This document shows positions 1 to 7,793 of a stretch of DNA of 17,154 bases, in pieces. The notes below the pieces were generated by a model. It was not told the origin of the DNA, searched no databases, and worked only from the letters and a program-made list of their open reading frames with translations. Positions within the stretch are counted from its first letter, which is position 1, and the number at the start of each line of letters is the position of its first letter. The stretch is from CF-13 sp036782775. GTDB lineage: Bacteria; Chloroflexota; Dormibacteria; CF-121. Both the position numbers and the translations under genes were made by a program. Where the stretch lies: the NCBI GenBank assembly GCA_036782775.1, contig DAIPYJ010000060.1, positions 1-17,154 of the forward strand. The letters are read 5' to 3'.

Positions 1-29
1 TCCGTCTCCGGCATTAGCATGGGTGCAGC

Positions 30-1223
30 TTGCCTGACCCTGTCGCGGCCCGGTCGCAGATGCGGGCGGCATCCCTGGACGCATTCGATGCGATTTGGCT
101 GGGCGAGCTTCGGCAGCGGCAGAGCGAAAAGTGGCGACACTATCCGCCTGATGTTCTGCCTTCCTTCGTTGCCGAAATGGACTTCCGGCTTGCCCCGCCA
201 ATCAGCGCCGCCCTGACGCAAGCGATATCCGCCGGCGATACCGGGTATGCCGCGCGAAGCGATGAGCTGACTCGAGCGTTTGCGGCGTTTGCCCTCTCGC
301 GCTTCAACTGGACGGTCGATCCTTCGGACGTTTGCCTCATCCCGGACGTCATGGTCGGGATCACTGAGTTTCTGCGGGCCGCGGCGCAGCCGGGCGACGG
401 TGTCGTGATCAACACGCCGGTCTATCCGCCGTTCTTCAGCCACATCGTCGAAGCCGGCTGCCGGGTCGTCGAGGCGCCGCTGGCCCAGGGGCCAAACGGG
501 TACGAACTCGATCTCGACTCCACCGAGCGTGCCTTCCAAAACGGCGCCCGGTTCTACCTGCTTTGCAATCCGCACAATCCGACCGGAATCGTCGCGACGC
601 AGAACGAGTTGCAGCGCGTCGCCGAGCTTGCCGATCGCTACGCGATCACCGTGATCGCCGACGAGATTCACGCGCCGCTGGTATATCCGGATGCGCCCCA
701 CGTGCCGTTTCTCTCGGTCGGCGAAGCAGCAGCCAGGCACGGCATCGCCTTTGTCTCCGCGACGAAAGGGTGGAACATCCCGGGGCTCAAATGCGCGCAG
801 GCGGTGGTCGCTTCCGGCGCCATGCGCGAAGTCGTCGCACGCATGCCGGAGGAGCTGATCGCACGCGTCGGCAATCTCGGCGTCATGGCCACAACCGCGG
901 CCTATCGCGACAGCATCGGCTGGCTCGACGATCTGCTGGTCGTGCTCGACCGAAACCGGCGGCTTCTCGGCGAGCTACTTGCTGAGGCCGTCCCCGCAGC
1001 CCGGTATCACCCGCCGCAGGGAACGTATCTGGCCTGGATCGACTGCCGCGCGCTGAACCTGCCCAAGGAACCGGTCGATTACTTTCTGGAACGCGGACGG
1101 GTTGCACTTGGCCCGGGCCCGAAGTTCGGGACGCTGGGCCGCGGCTTCGTCCGGGTCACGATGGCGACCAGCGAGGGAATCCTTCGCCAGATCGTCGAGC
1201 GAATGCGCGCCGCGCTTCGCTGA
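30..1223 (+). CDS. MalY/PatB-family PLP-dependent C-S lyase / aminotransferase
   Basis: Fold-type I PLP enzyme of the MalY/PatB branch, which includes cystathionine beta-lyases that split C-S bonds to give thiol or sulfide, pyruvate and ammonia; expected in the cytosol. Numbered from TTG at 30, the N-terminal AEMDF (48-52) is typical of the branch, NPHNPTG lies at 180-186, ADEIHAPL at 210-217, and the Schiff-base lysine is K246 in SATKGWNIPGLK. Length (397 aa) is normal. Start is uncertain: an ATG at 60 fits family length equally well and neither has a Shine-Dalgarno sequence; TAGCAT at 15-20 sits 9 nt before the TTG and could be a -10 box for a leaderless message. The stop abuts the stop of the convergent cupin gene. 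An aminotransferase activity cannot be excluded. Family call is secure, substrate is not. Confidence 0.9.
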   Translation: MPDPVAARSQMRAASLDAFDAIWLGELRQRQSEKWRHYPPDVLPSFVAEMDFRLAPPISAALTQAISAGDTGYAARSDELTRAFAAFALSRFNWTVDPSDVCLIPDVMVGITEFLRAAAQPGDGVVINTPVYPPFFSHIVEAGCRVVEAPLAQGPNGYELDLDSTERAFQNGARFYLLCNPHNPTGIVATQNELQRVAELADRYAITVIADEIHAPLVYPDAPHVPFLSVGEAAARHGIAFVSATKGWNIPGLKCAQAVVASGAMREVVARMPEELIARVGNLGVMATTAAYRDSIGWLDDLLVVLDRNRRLLGELLAEAVPAARYHPPQGTYLAWIDCRALNLPKEPVDYFLERGRVALGPGPKFGTLGRGFVRVTMATSEGILRQIVERMRAALR

Positions 1224-1586
1224 CTAAAGGCGTTCGAGCTGCGCCAGCCTTCGTTCATTCTTGACGTCGCCAGTGTTAACCGTCGTCTTCGGCTCGAGCA
1301 GCAGGACCTCGACTTCTTCGTTGGCGACCGGGCAATGCTCGACGTCGCGGCGAACGATCGCGAACTCACCAGGTCCAAGCTGCAAATTCCCGTCACGCAG
1401 CTTGAGCAGCATGGTGCCCTTGACGACGAAAAACAGCTCGTCCTCATTGGCGTGGTCATGCCAGACGAAGCTGTCCTTGAATTTCACGGCCTTGATGTAC
1501 GAATCATTCAGTTCGCCGATGATCTTGGGTTGCCAGTATTCGGTAAAGCGACTGAACTTGTCGGCGAGGCGAACCTTCTCGATCAT
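1224..1586 (-). CDS. Small single-domain cupin protein
   Basis: A 120-aa single-domain cupin (COG0662-like). Motif 1 is present with metal ligands H43, H45 and E50 followed by G57, and motif 2 has PGEF (72-75) and H84, so the full metal-binding set is retained and an enzymatic or small-molecule-binding role is possible; the substrate cannot be read. No signal peptide or membrane segment. The ATG at 1586 is set by a good ribosome site, AAGGAG (1598 to 1593), which overlaps the TAA stop of the upstream membrane-protein gene; the gap is 10 bp, so translation is probably coupled. It is the third gene of the unit led by methanethiol oxidase. The 3' end touches the stop of the convergent C-S lyase with no spacer. 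Confidence 0.85.
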   Translation of the reverse strand: MIEKVRLADKFSRFTEYWQPKIIGELNDSYIKAVKFKDSFVWHDHANEDELFFVVKGTMLLKLRDGNLQLGPGEFAIVRRDVEHCPVANEEVEVLLLEPKTTVNTGDVKNERRLAQLERL

Positions 1587-1596
1587 CCAAGTCTCC

Positions 1597-2238
1597 TTAG
1601 CTGAAGAGCGTAATGACGCCGGCCAGCAGTAATGTGATCGTCCAGATCAGGTCGACGTTGATCCAGGCTCGGCGCAGAAACGCGATGCCCAGGCGCTCAT
1701 ACACGACGATGGCGATCAGCGCCATTACGACAATCAGGGCCACGGTGTGCAATGTCGCGGCGGCGATTCCCTCGAGCGGAGAGAAGGCGGTCGTATACGC
1801 GATCAACGCCATGTCCTGACCGCCGCCAGCCGGGGAGAAGTGCAGCAAGATCGGCACCAGCATCAGCCCGGCGCCGTGCGCCGAGGACATCAGGAACGAC
1901 CAGCCAAAGAGGCCGCGCAGGCCGATCCGCATCCCGAAACCGCGCGGATGAGCAGTCCGGCGCCACAAGCGGTACCCGGCGAAGGCAAACAGGACCGCGG
2001 CCCCGGCAATGCGAAGGGCCTCCGGCGCGACGAGGAATTGCGCCACGGCGACGAGCACCACCACGACCCCGATCGCCGCCTCGTGTCCGATGGCGATCGG
2101 CAGGAACGATTGCCAGACGGCCGCACGCTTCTGCTCTTGCAGACCACGCGCCACCGCAAAGAGCCAGCCCATCCCAGGGTTGATGCCGTGGTACGCCCCG
2201 AGAATGATCAGGACGTCCCACGGCCACCAGGCGCTCAT
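1597..2238 (-). CDS. Six-helix integral membrane protein, NicO/LysE-like
   Basis: A 213-aa hydrophobic protein with about six membrane segments (roughly residues 5-30, 40-70, 75-92, 110-134, 145-180, 190-212). Histidines with small-residue neighbours sit inside helices: AYHGINPG near 15-22, IGHEAA near 50-55, SSAHGAG near 118-124, and another His in helix 5. This resembles the NicO/UreH/LysE class of small exporters, where intramembrane His residues handle metals or small solutes, but I do not recognise a named family and the substrate is unknown. The gene begins 9 bp after the methanethiol oxidase stop and its own stop overlaps the cupin ribosome site, so all three should be co-transcribed. 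By context it may export a metal or a sulfur product; that is inference. Confidence 0.8.
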   Translation of the reverse strand: MSAWWPWDVLIILGAYHGINPGMGWLFAVARGLQEQKRAAVWQSFLPIAIGHEAAIGVVVVLVAVAQFLVAPEALRIAGAAVLFAFAGYRLWRRTAHPRGFGMRIGLRGLFGWSFLMSSAHGAGLMLVPILLHFSPAGGGQDMALIAYTTAFSPLEGIAAATLHTVALIVVMALIAIVVYERLGIAFLRRAWINVDLIWTITLLLAGVITLFS

Positions 2239-2247
2239 CGAATCACG

Positions 2248-3633
2248 TCAGGCGAAGCAATACGAGTCGGATGACGCGTCGCCGCCTTCGAGATGGATCT
2301 GGTGGAAGCGCCGATCCTGCGATTGCACAAAGAACCGCTCATCCAGTTTGATGCCACCGGATTCATCCGCATCAAAGCGCGCGATCCAACCCTTGAGACC
2401 GTCGGGATAGAACTGATCGTCCCAGGCGTTATAGAGCCCGTTCGAGAGGTAGACGCGTTTCCCGTCCCGGCTAATCTCGACCATCTGGGGACCGCCGTTC
2501 AATGGACCGGAGGTTGGATGTGCAGCGCGCCGGACGATACCGCCCAGGTGCACTGACCCGGTCTTCTTGGGATTGAACGGATCGGAAACGTCGTATTGCA
2601 GAAACTCGCCGGTGCCCCATGCCGACACATAGAGGAAGCGATCGTCGAGAGACAGGTTGATATCGGTGACCAGCGGCGGCACGGCCTTGAAGCCCTTGAG
2701 CAGAGGTGGCAGGACCTCCGGATCAGCGGGCTCAGCCGGAACTTCGATGACTTTCTTGGCCTTCCAGGTATTGCCTTCCTGGTACCAGGTCCAGATCGAG
2801 GAGCTGAGGTCTTTCAGGCTGGTCACGACGCCGACAAAGCCGTAGGCCTTGCTGGGATCGTGCGCCGGGCGCAGCTCGAGCACCATCTGCTGCTCGGCGC
2901 CGAGGTCGATCGCCTGGCGGTGGCGCCGCTTGGGCAGATCCCAGATATGGAGATGGTGCCCGTAGCCGCCCTTCAAGAGGATCTCCGGGTTGACCCCGGT
3001 TTCGATCATGTTCGGCGTACCCCACTCGCTGGTCACCATCGTGTCGTAGCCGAGATGCCACCAAAAGTCGTAGGCGAAGTATTGCGGCCCGCGATCGAGC
3101 TCCCAGCGCCCGCGTACCTCGAAGGTGTCGTGATCGATGATGAAGATCCCGCCGGGCCCATCCCCGCTAGGCGAGCCAAGCGCGCTCACGTAGATGCCGT
3201 CGGGGCCGCAATGGCTGGTATGCGGCCGGCTGTAGCCCGCCCGGTTGGCGATCTCCCGCGGATCAATCGTCTTGACGATCCGTGGCGCGCGGGGATCGGG
3301 CTTGGTGTCGACGACGTAAATCCTGGATGAGCGAAGTCCGGGCACCAGAAGGTAGCGGCGCTCAACATGCGGATGCGCGGCATAGGGGCATAGAGAAGAG
3401 CTGCAGGCGTTCCAGCCGAAGTGATGCAGCTCGTCGCCCGCGTTGGGGGTGGTCAGGGTGTTGAGGACCTTCCCGCAGCCGGCGGAGCGTACATCGGTAT
3501 CAACGACCGCCAGGCCGTCCGGCCCGTTTTCAGGGTTGACGACGATCGCATAAGCCAGGGTCTCCGGCGGGGCCTGCGCCGCCAGTCGCGGCGAGGGATA
3601 GAAGGTTGGATCGGCTCGCAATAAGGTGGCCAT
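2248..3633 (-). CDS. mtoX: Methanethiol oxidase / selenium-binding protein (SBP56 family)
   Basis: A 461-aa full-length member of the SELENBP1/MtoX family, which oxidises methanethiol to formaldehyde, sulfide and hydrogen peroxide. The family landmarks match human SELENBP1 along the whole length: DELHHFGWNACSS (68-79) with the paired His 70-71 and the Cys at 77, HTSHC (138-142), YDFWWH, SEWGTPN, LSLDDRFLYVSAWG, GGPQM, and a C-terminal GGDASSD. There is no signal peptide, so it should be cytosolic, unlike the exported Hyphomicrobium enzyme. The ATG at 3633 follows a strong ribosome site. First gene of a unit with a membrane protein and a cupin; the SCO1 and MauG-like genes that accompany some mtoX loci are absent here. 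Despite the name there is no in-frame UGA. Family is certain; methanethiol as physiological substrate is likely. Confidence 0.93.
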   Translation of the reverse strand: MATLLRADPTFYPSPRLAAQAPPETLAYAIVVNPENGPDGLAVVDTDVRSAGCGKVLNTLTTPNAGDELHHFGWNACSSSLCPYAAHPHVERRYLLVPGLRSSRIYVVDTKPDPRAPRIVKTIDPREIANRAGYSRPHTSHCGPDGIYVSALGSPSGDGPGGIFIIDHDTFEVRGRWELDRGPQYFAYDFWWHLGYDTMVTSEWGTPNMIETGVNPEILLKGGYGHHLHIWDLPKRRHRQAIDLGAEQQMVLELRPAHDPSKAYGFVGVVTSLKDLSSSIWTWYQEGNTWKAKKVIEVPAEPADPEVLPPLLKGFKAVPPLVTDINLSLDDRFLYVSAWGTGEFLQYDVSDPFNPKKTGSVHLGGIVRRAAHPTSGPLNGGPQMVEISRDGKRVYLSNGLYNAWDDQFYPDGLKGWIARFDADESGGIKLDERFFVQSQDRRFHQIHLEGGDASSDSYCFA

Positions 3634-3637
3634 GTGC

Positions 3638-3646
3638 TTCCTCCCT
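3638..3646 (-). promoter_or_regulatory. Strong ribosome binding site of mtoX
   Basis: Read on the minus strand this is AGGGAGGAA, 4 nt before the ATG at 3633. It is one of the best Shine-Dalgarno sequences in the window and fixes the mtoX start. Confidence 0.8.
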
Positions 3647-3650
3647 AAAG

Positions 3651-3676
3651 TTGACTAATTAGATCGAATTAATCAA
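3651..3676. promoter_or_regulatory. 26-bp AT-rich near-palindrome, candidate operator of the mtoX unit
   Basis: The half-sites TTGACTAATTAGA and TCGAATTAATCAA form a dyad in which 11 of 13 base pairs are symmetric, ending in TTGA/TCAA. It is strikingly AT-rich in GC-rich surroundings and lies 5 bp upstream of the mtoX ribosome site. A -10-like TCTAAT (3663 to 3658, minus strand) falls inside it, which would place the transcription start near 3651, so a bound dimer would block RNA polymerase. The size and TTGA...TCAA ends are compatible with a MarR- or TetR-type repressor; no such regulator gene is in the window. Confidence 0.55.
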
Positions 3677-3737
3677 GAATCGGTTCCGCCCACTCTACTG
3701 AACTGGGCCGACCGGGTCAAATTCGGATCGACATTCG

Positions 3738-3743
3738 TACAAT
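3738..3743 (+). promoter_or_regulatory. -10 box of a probable leaderless proC promoter
   Basis: TACAAT ends 7 nt before the proC ATG at 3751, so transcription would start at or next to the start codon. There is no Shine-Dalgarno sequence before this ATG, as expected for leaderless translation. No good -35 box is visible; GGTCAA at 3715-3720 has the right 17-bp spacing but is a poor match. Confidence 0.5.
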
Positions 3744-3750
3744 CCCGCCC

Positions 3751-4617
3751 ATGCCGCTGAGCCGATCGACGGTTGGCGTCATCGGGGCGGGGGTCATGGC
3801 CGAGGCGATCATCTCGGGCTTGCTGGAACGAAATCTCGTTCCAGCGTCGTCGATCATCGCCAGCCATCCGCGGCCTGACCGGCGCGAGGCGCTCGTCGAT
3901 AAACACCGAATCCAGGTCACGGCAGACAACGTCGAGGCGGCCGAACGCGGCGACGTGATCGTGCTCGGCATCAAGCCTCAGGTGATGCACGCCGTCCTCA
4001 CTGAGCTTCGCGGCAAGCTGAGTCAGCAGAAGCTCGTCATCTCCATCATCGCCGGCGCCACGACCGACACGCTGCGTAAAGGCCTGGATCATCCGGCACT
4101 CGTCCGAGTGATGCCGAACACCCCCGCGCAGATCAGCGAGGGGGTCAACATCTGGTACGCGACGCCGGAAACGACCGAAACGCACCGAGCGCAGGCGAAA
4201 GCGCTGCTGGGCGCCCTTGGTCATGAGCTGCAGGTTGGGGATGAGCGTTTCGTGGCCATGGCGACGGCGGTGAGCGGCACCGGCCCGACGTACGTCTTCT
4301 TGGTCATGGAGGCGCTGATCGACAGCGCGGTGCACCTCGGATTTCCGCGGCACCTCGCACATGACCTGGTGCTCGAAACCTTGAAAGGCTCGGTCGCGTT
4401 CGCCGAGCGCACGCAAAAGCATCCGGCTCAGTTGCGGGACATGGTGACATCGCCTGGCGGTACATCGGCGGCGGCGTTTTACGAGCTGGAACGCGGTCGC
4501 TTGCGCACGGTGCTTGCGGACGCGGTGTGGGCCGCTTACCGGCGCACCGTGTCGCTTTCTGAAAGCCTGAGCGCCGGCCGGGAGCCCGACCCGATGCCGC
4601 CTCGCTCGGACCGCTAG
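3751..4617 (+). CDS. proC: Pyrroline-5-carboxylate reductase
   Basis: Last step of proline synthesis: NAD(P)H-dependent reduction of pyrroline-5-carboxylate in the cytosol. The 288-aa protein shows the N-terminal Rossmann motif IGAGVMAEAI (11-20), GIKPQ (73-77), MPNTP (121-125), SGTGPTY (175-181, the family SGSGPAY signature) and MVTSPGGT (231-238). It is slightly longer than usual because of a charged, proline-containing C-terminal tail of about 20 residues. The ATG at 3751 lacks a ribosome site but follows TACAAT by 7 nt, suggesting a leaderless message. It stands alone on the plus strand, divergent from mtoX across 117 bp and convergent with the NUDIX gene, with 1 bp between the stops. Confidence 0.95.
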   Translation: MPLSRSTVGVIGAGVMAEAIISGLLERNLVPASSIIASHPRPDRREALVDKHRIQVTADNVEAAERGDVIVLGIKPQVMHAVLTELRGKLSQQKLVISIIAGATTDTLRKGLDHPALVRVMPNTPAQISEGVNIWYATPETTETHRAQAKALLGALGHELQVGDERFVAMATAVSGTGPTYVFLVMEALIDSAVHLGFPRHLAHDLVLETLKGSVAFAERTQKHPAQLRDMVTSPGGTSAAAFYELERGRLRTVLADAVWAAYRRTVSLSESLSAGREPDPMPPRSDR

Positions 4618-4618
4618 G

Positions 4619-5128
4619 TCATCGCTCCTCGATCCAGGATCGGGGACCCAGCGTCGCAAAGGGCACCTGAGTCGAGCCGGATTTCGCGTCCGTGATCTGC
4701 CGGATCGTGAAGTCGTTGATCGGGCAGGGCAAGTCGTCGATCGGAAAATAGTGGCACTCGATGATCTCCGGCGAATGGGGGACCGGGCTAACGCCTGACA
4801 TCGGCAGGCAGCGAAAGGCGAAGTGATGTTGGTCGACGCCTGGCTCGTAGTAGACACCGCACAAATCGGCGCTGACCAGCTCGACGCCAATCTCCTCCCG
4901 CAGCTCGCGGCGGAGAGCCTGCTCGAGCGATTCGCGTGCCTCTCGGCCACCGCCCGGGAGATCCCAGCCACGCCTGCCGTAGCTCTGATGGACGAGCAGC
5001 ACCCGTCCCTCGGCGTCGAAGATCACGGCGGCAACCCCGAGATGGGAACGGCGTCCGATGAGGTCGTTGTAGACCCCACCGAAATTCGCAATCAGGAAAC
5101 GCGTGATCAGGCCGCCTTTTTCTGGCAT
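4619..5128 (-). CDS. NUDIX hydrolase
   Basis: A 169-aa NUDIX-fold pyrophosphohydrolase. The complete NUDIX box runs from G60 to V82 (G60, E66, then REL at 74-76, EE at 78-79, G81), so the metal-binding catalytic site is intact. WDLPGGG immediately before the box is typical of the ADP-ribose/NADH-like and housekeeping branches, but the nucleotide substrate cannot be told. No signal peptide or membrane segment. The gene starts 18 bp after the ilvD stop and is the last of the five-gene minus-strand string; no clear ribosome site precedes ATG 5128. It ends 1 bp from the convergent proC stop. Confidence 0.9.
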   Translation of the reverse strand: MPEKGGLITRFLIANFGGVYNDLIGRRSHLGVAAVIFDAEGRVLLVHQSYGRRGWDLPGGGREARESLEQALRRELREEIGVELVSADLCGVYYEPGVDQHHFAFRCLPMSGVSPVPHSPEIIECHYFPIDDLPCPINDFTIRQITDAKSGSTQVPFATLGPRSWIEER

Positions 5129-5146
5129 TGCTTGTCAAGACCCTGC

Positions 5147-6841
5147 CTATTGGGCTCTGGTCACCGCGCCTTCGCTGGCCGACGAAACGAGCGCCGCATA
5201 TTTTGCAAAGACACCGCTCCGATAACGCGGCTTGGGAGGCGCCCAGCCGCGCATTCGCTCGACGATTTGCTCCGGCGAGAGCTCGACGTTGAGCTGGCGC
5301 GCGTTGACGTCGAGCAGGATCATGTCACCATCGCGTAGAGCCGCGATCGGGCCGCCTCGCGCCGCCTCGGGCGCGATATGGCCAACCATCAAGCCGTGGG
5401 TCGCACCGGAGAAGCGGCCGTCGGTGATGAGCGCCACTGAGTCGCCGAGATCCTCGCCGACGAGGGCGCCGGTGACCTGCAGCATCTCCCGCATGCCGGG
5501 GCCGCCGACCGGACCTTCATACCGGATGACGACGACGTCGCCGTTCTTGATCGAGCCCGTCTCGACCGCCGCAAAGGCAGCTTCCTCGTTGTCGAAGACG
5601 CGCGCTGGGCCGCGGTGCATCAGCCGCTCATGGCCGGCGAGCTTGACGACGCAACCCTCCGGTGCAAGGTTGCCGCGAAGAATCGCGAGGCCGCCGGTCG
5701 GCTTTAGGGGTCTCTCGAGCGTGGTTACGACGCACTGCCCTGGCGTCTCCCGGGCGGCCTCCGCGACCTGCGCCATAGTCCGTCCGTCGACTGTCGGCGC
5801 TTCCCCATTGATGAGCCCGCCTTGCGCCAGACGCTGGGCGACCAATGGGATGCCTCCGGCGTCGTGCAGGTCTTTCGCGACGTAATCCCCGCCCGGTTTG
5901 AGGCTGGCCACAACGGGCGTTCGGGAGGCCACGCGGTCGAAGTCATCGATCGACAGCGGCACACCGGCCTCACGAGCGATGGCCAGCAGATGGAGCACGC
6001 CATTGGTTGATCCGCCGGTGGCCGCCACCGAGGCGATCGCATTCTCGAGCGCGGCGCGCGTGATGATTTGCCGGGGCCGGACATCGTTCTCGAGCAGCCG
6101 CATCATCAGCCGTCCGGCTTCTTCAGCGAGCTCGTCCTTGCGCGGGTCGAGCGCGGGCACGTCGTTGAACCCGGCGGGACTGATTCCCAGAAATTCGATC
6201 GCGGTCGCCATCGTGTTGGCCGTGAACTGGCCACCGCAGGCGCCGGCGCCGGGGCAGGCATTTTCCTCCACCTCGCGAAGGTCGGCCGTGGTCATCTTGC
6301 CGGCGGCCACCGCCCCGACCGCCTCGAAGACGTCCTGCAGCGTGATGTCCTTGCCGCGAAAGCGACCAGGACCGATGGTCCCACTGTAGAGCGCGAGGCC
6401 GGGGAGGTTGAGCCGCGCAAGCGCCATCACCGCCGCCGGAATCGTCTTGTCGCAACCTACGATCAGCACCAGGCCGTCGAGCAGATGACCCCGCGCGACG
6501 AGCTCGATGGAGTCGGCGATCACCTCGCGGCTGACCAGCGATGCCTTCATGCCCTCGGTGCCCATCGACACCCCGTCGGAGACCGCGATCGTGTTGAACT
6601 CCATCGGCGTGCCACCAGCGGCCCGAATCCCCGCTTTCACCCGTGCCGTCAGGCGGCGATGGTTCCAGTTGCACGGCATGGTCTCGATCCAGCTGTGGCC
6701 CACGCCGATAAGGGGCTTCGCCAGATCGTCCCGCGAGAAGCCAATCGCGTACAGCATGGAACGAGCCGGCGCCCGGTCGTTCCCCTCGGTGAGCCGCGCG
6801 CTCTGGCGTTTCAGTGACGACGCGCCGTCGGACTCAGCCAT
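5147..6841 (-). CDS. ilvD: Dihydroxy-acid dehydratase
   Basis: Fe-S enzyme of valine, isoleucine and leucine (and pantothenate) synthesis; dehydrates 2,3-dihydroxy acids to 2-keto acids. At 564 aa it has normal length. Cluster-ligand motifs are present in order: MPCN near residue 56, VGCDKTIP near 128, and ACPGAGACGGQFTANTM near 195. The C-terminal half carries TDGRFSGATHGLMVGHIAPEA, the swivelling-domain signature. ATG 6841 begins 15 bp after the prephenate dehydratase stop and the NUDIX gene follows 18 bp after its own stop, so it lies inside an operon. No other branched-chain amino acid gene is present; the partners must be elsewhere. Confidence 0.96.
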   Translation of the reverse strand: MAESDGASSLKRQSARLTEGNDRAPARSMLYAIGFSRDDLAKPLIGVGHSWIETMPCNWNHRRLTARVKAGIRAAGGTPMEFNTIAVSDGVSMGTEGMKASLVSREVIADSIELVARGHLLDGLVLIVGCDKTIPAAVMALARLNLPGLALYSGTIGPGRFRGKDITLQDVFEAVGAVAAGKMTTADLREVEENACPGAGACGGQFTANTMATAIEFLGISPAGFNDVPALDPRKDELAEEAGRLMMRLLENDVRPRQIITRAALENAIASVAATGGSTNGVLHLLAIAREAGVPLSIDDFDRVASRTPVVASLKPGGDYVAKDLHDAGGIPLVAQRLAQGGLINGEAPTVDGRTMAQVAEAARETPGQCVVTTLERPLKPTGGLAILRGNLAPEGCVVKLAGHERLMHRGPARVFDNEEAAFAAVETGSIKNGDVVVIRYEGPVGGPGMREMLQVTGALVGEDLGDSVALITDGRFSGATHGLMVGHIAPEAARGGPIAALRDGDMILLDVNARQLNVELSPEQIVERMRGWAPPKPRYRSGVFAKYAALVSSASEGAVTRAQ

Positions 6842-6856
6842 CCTGCGAGCTTGAGT

Positions 6857-7753
6857 CTAGGTCTCTGCCGGAGAAAGACTGCGGCGCCGCCGTCGGCGCT
6901 TGGGCGGCGCGGCCGCAGGAAGCGCGCGGGCGTAGGTGCCGAGGACCTGCAGAAACGTGGTTGCTCTCCGGGCATCGCGCAGAGACGCGGCCACCGGTTT
7001 GTCTGAGCGGCCGCCGTCCAGATCGAGATAAAAGAGATATTCCCAGGGCGGATCGCGGCGCGGTCGCGATTCGAGCTTGGTCAAGTTGACGCCGTGCTGG
7101 TTGAAGCAGGCCAGCAGCCGAAATAACGCCCCGGGTTCATTCGCGACGGAGCAGACGACCGATGTCTTTTTTCCATAGCGCGGGCGTTTGATTCTCGGCG
7201 GGCGCGGACGGCGGGGCCCGCGGCGGCTGATCAGAAAGAAACGCGTGATGTTCTCCTGAACCGTCTGGATGCGTTCAGCGAGGATCTGCAGGTTGTAGAG
7301 CTCGGCCGCCCGACGACCGGCGATGGCGGCATGGTCCCGGTGTCCATCGTGTTGCAGCTGACGAGCGCCCCCCGCCGTGTCATAAACGGGAATCGGTTCG
7401 AGCTGTTCGCGGACGATGAAGGCCTCACACTGCGCCAAAGCTTGGGGGTGGGAGACCACCTGCGTCAGACGCGACCGTTCGCTGTCGGGAAGCGCGAGCA
7501 GGCAGTGGTCGACCTGGAGGGCGACTTCCCCGACGACGAGGGCGCGGTACTCGAGCAAGAGGTCGTAGGTCTCGAGCACGCTTCCGGCCTGGGAGTTCTC
7601 GACCGGCACCAGGGCGAAGTCGATCGTCTGGTCCGCGACCCGATGGAAGACGTGCCGCAGGGTTCGAAACGGCTTGGAGGTGGCGCCCGGAAAATGCGCG
7701 TGCAACGCCTCCTCGGAATAGGCGCCCGGCTCCCCCTGATAGCCGATCGTGAT
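6857..7753 (-). CDS. pheA: Prephenate dehydratase with ACT domain; start codon non-canonical or frameshifted
   Basis: Converts prephenate to phenylpyruvate in phenylalanine synthesis. Residues numbered from an assumed ATC start at 7753: the N-terminal strand ITIGYQGEPGAYSEEAL (1-17) matches the family, NITRF (168-172) contains the catalytic T-R-F, and a C-terminal ACT domain has PGALFRLL (207-214) and ESRP (228-231) for allosteric phenylalanine binding. The tail is very basic (KRRRRRR). The odd point is the start: between the in-frame TAA at 7777-7775 and a too-internal TTG at 7705 there is no ATG, GTG, TTG or CTG. Either a rare ATC is used, or the TTG at 7772 is the start with one extra base in this sequence, or the assembly has an error. 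The gene lies between GT39 and ilvD, the latter 15 bp away. Function is secure, 5' end is not. Confidence 0.88.
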   Translation of the reverse strand: MTIGYQGEPGAYSEEALHAHFPGATSKPFRTLRHVFHRVADQTIDFALVPVENSQAGSVLETYDLLLEYRALVVGEVALQVDHCLLALPDSERSRLTQVVSHPQALAQCEAFIVREQLEPIPVYDTAGGARQLQHDGHRDHAAIAGRRAAELYNLQILAERIQTVQENITRFFLISRRGPRRPRPPRIKRPRYGKKTSVVCSVANEPGALFRLLACFNQHGVNLTKLESRPRRDPPWEYLFYLDLDGGRSDKPVAASLRDARRATTFLQVLGTYARALPAAAPPKRRRRRRSLSPAET

Positions 7754-7793
7754 CTCGCTGGCGATTCGCCAACTTTAAAAAATCGAGGTCAGG

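Noticed and set aside
2596..3330. 244-aa plus-strand reading frame
   Set aside because: Antisense of methanethiol oxidase; no independent ribosome site or domain.
2248..3633. Selenoprotein with in-frame UGA/SECIS
   Set aside because: The selenium-binding name refers to cysteine-bound selenium; the frame is uninterrupted and no UGA readthrough is needed.
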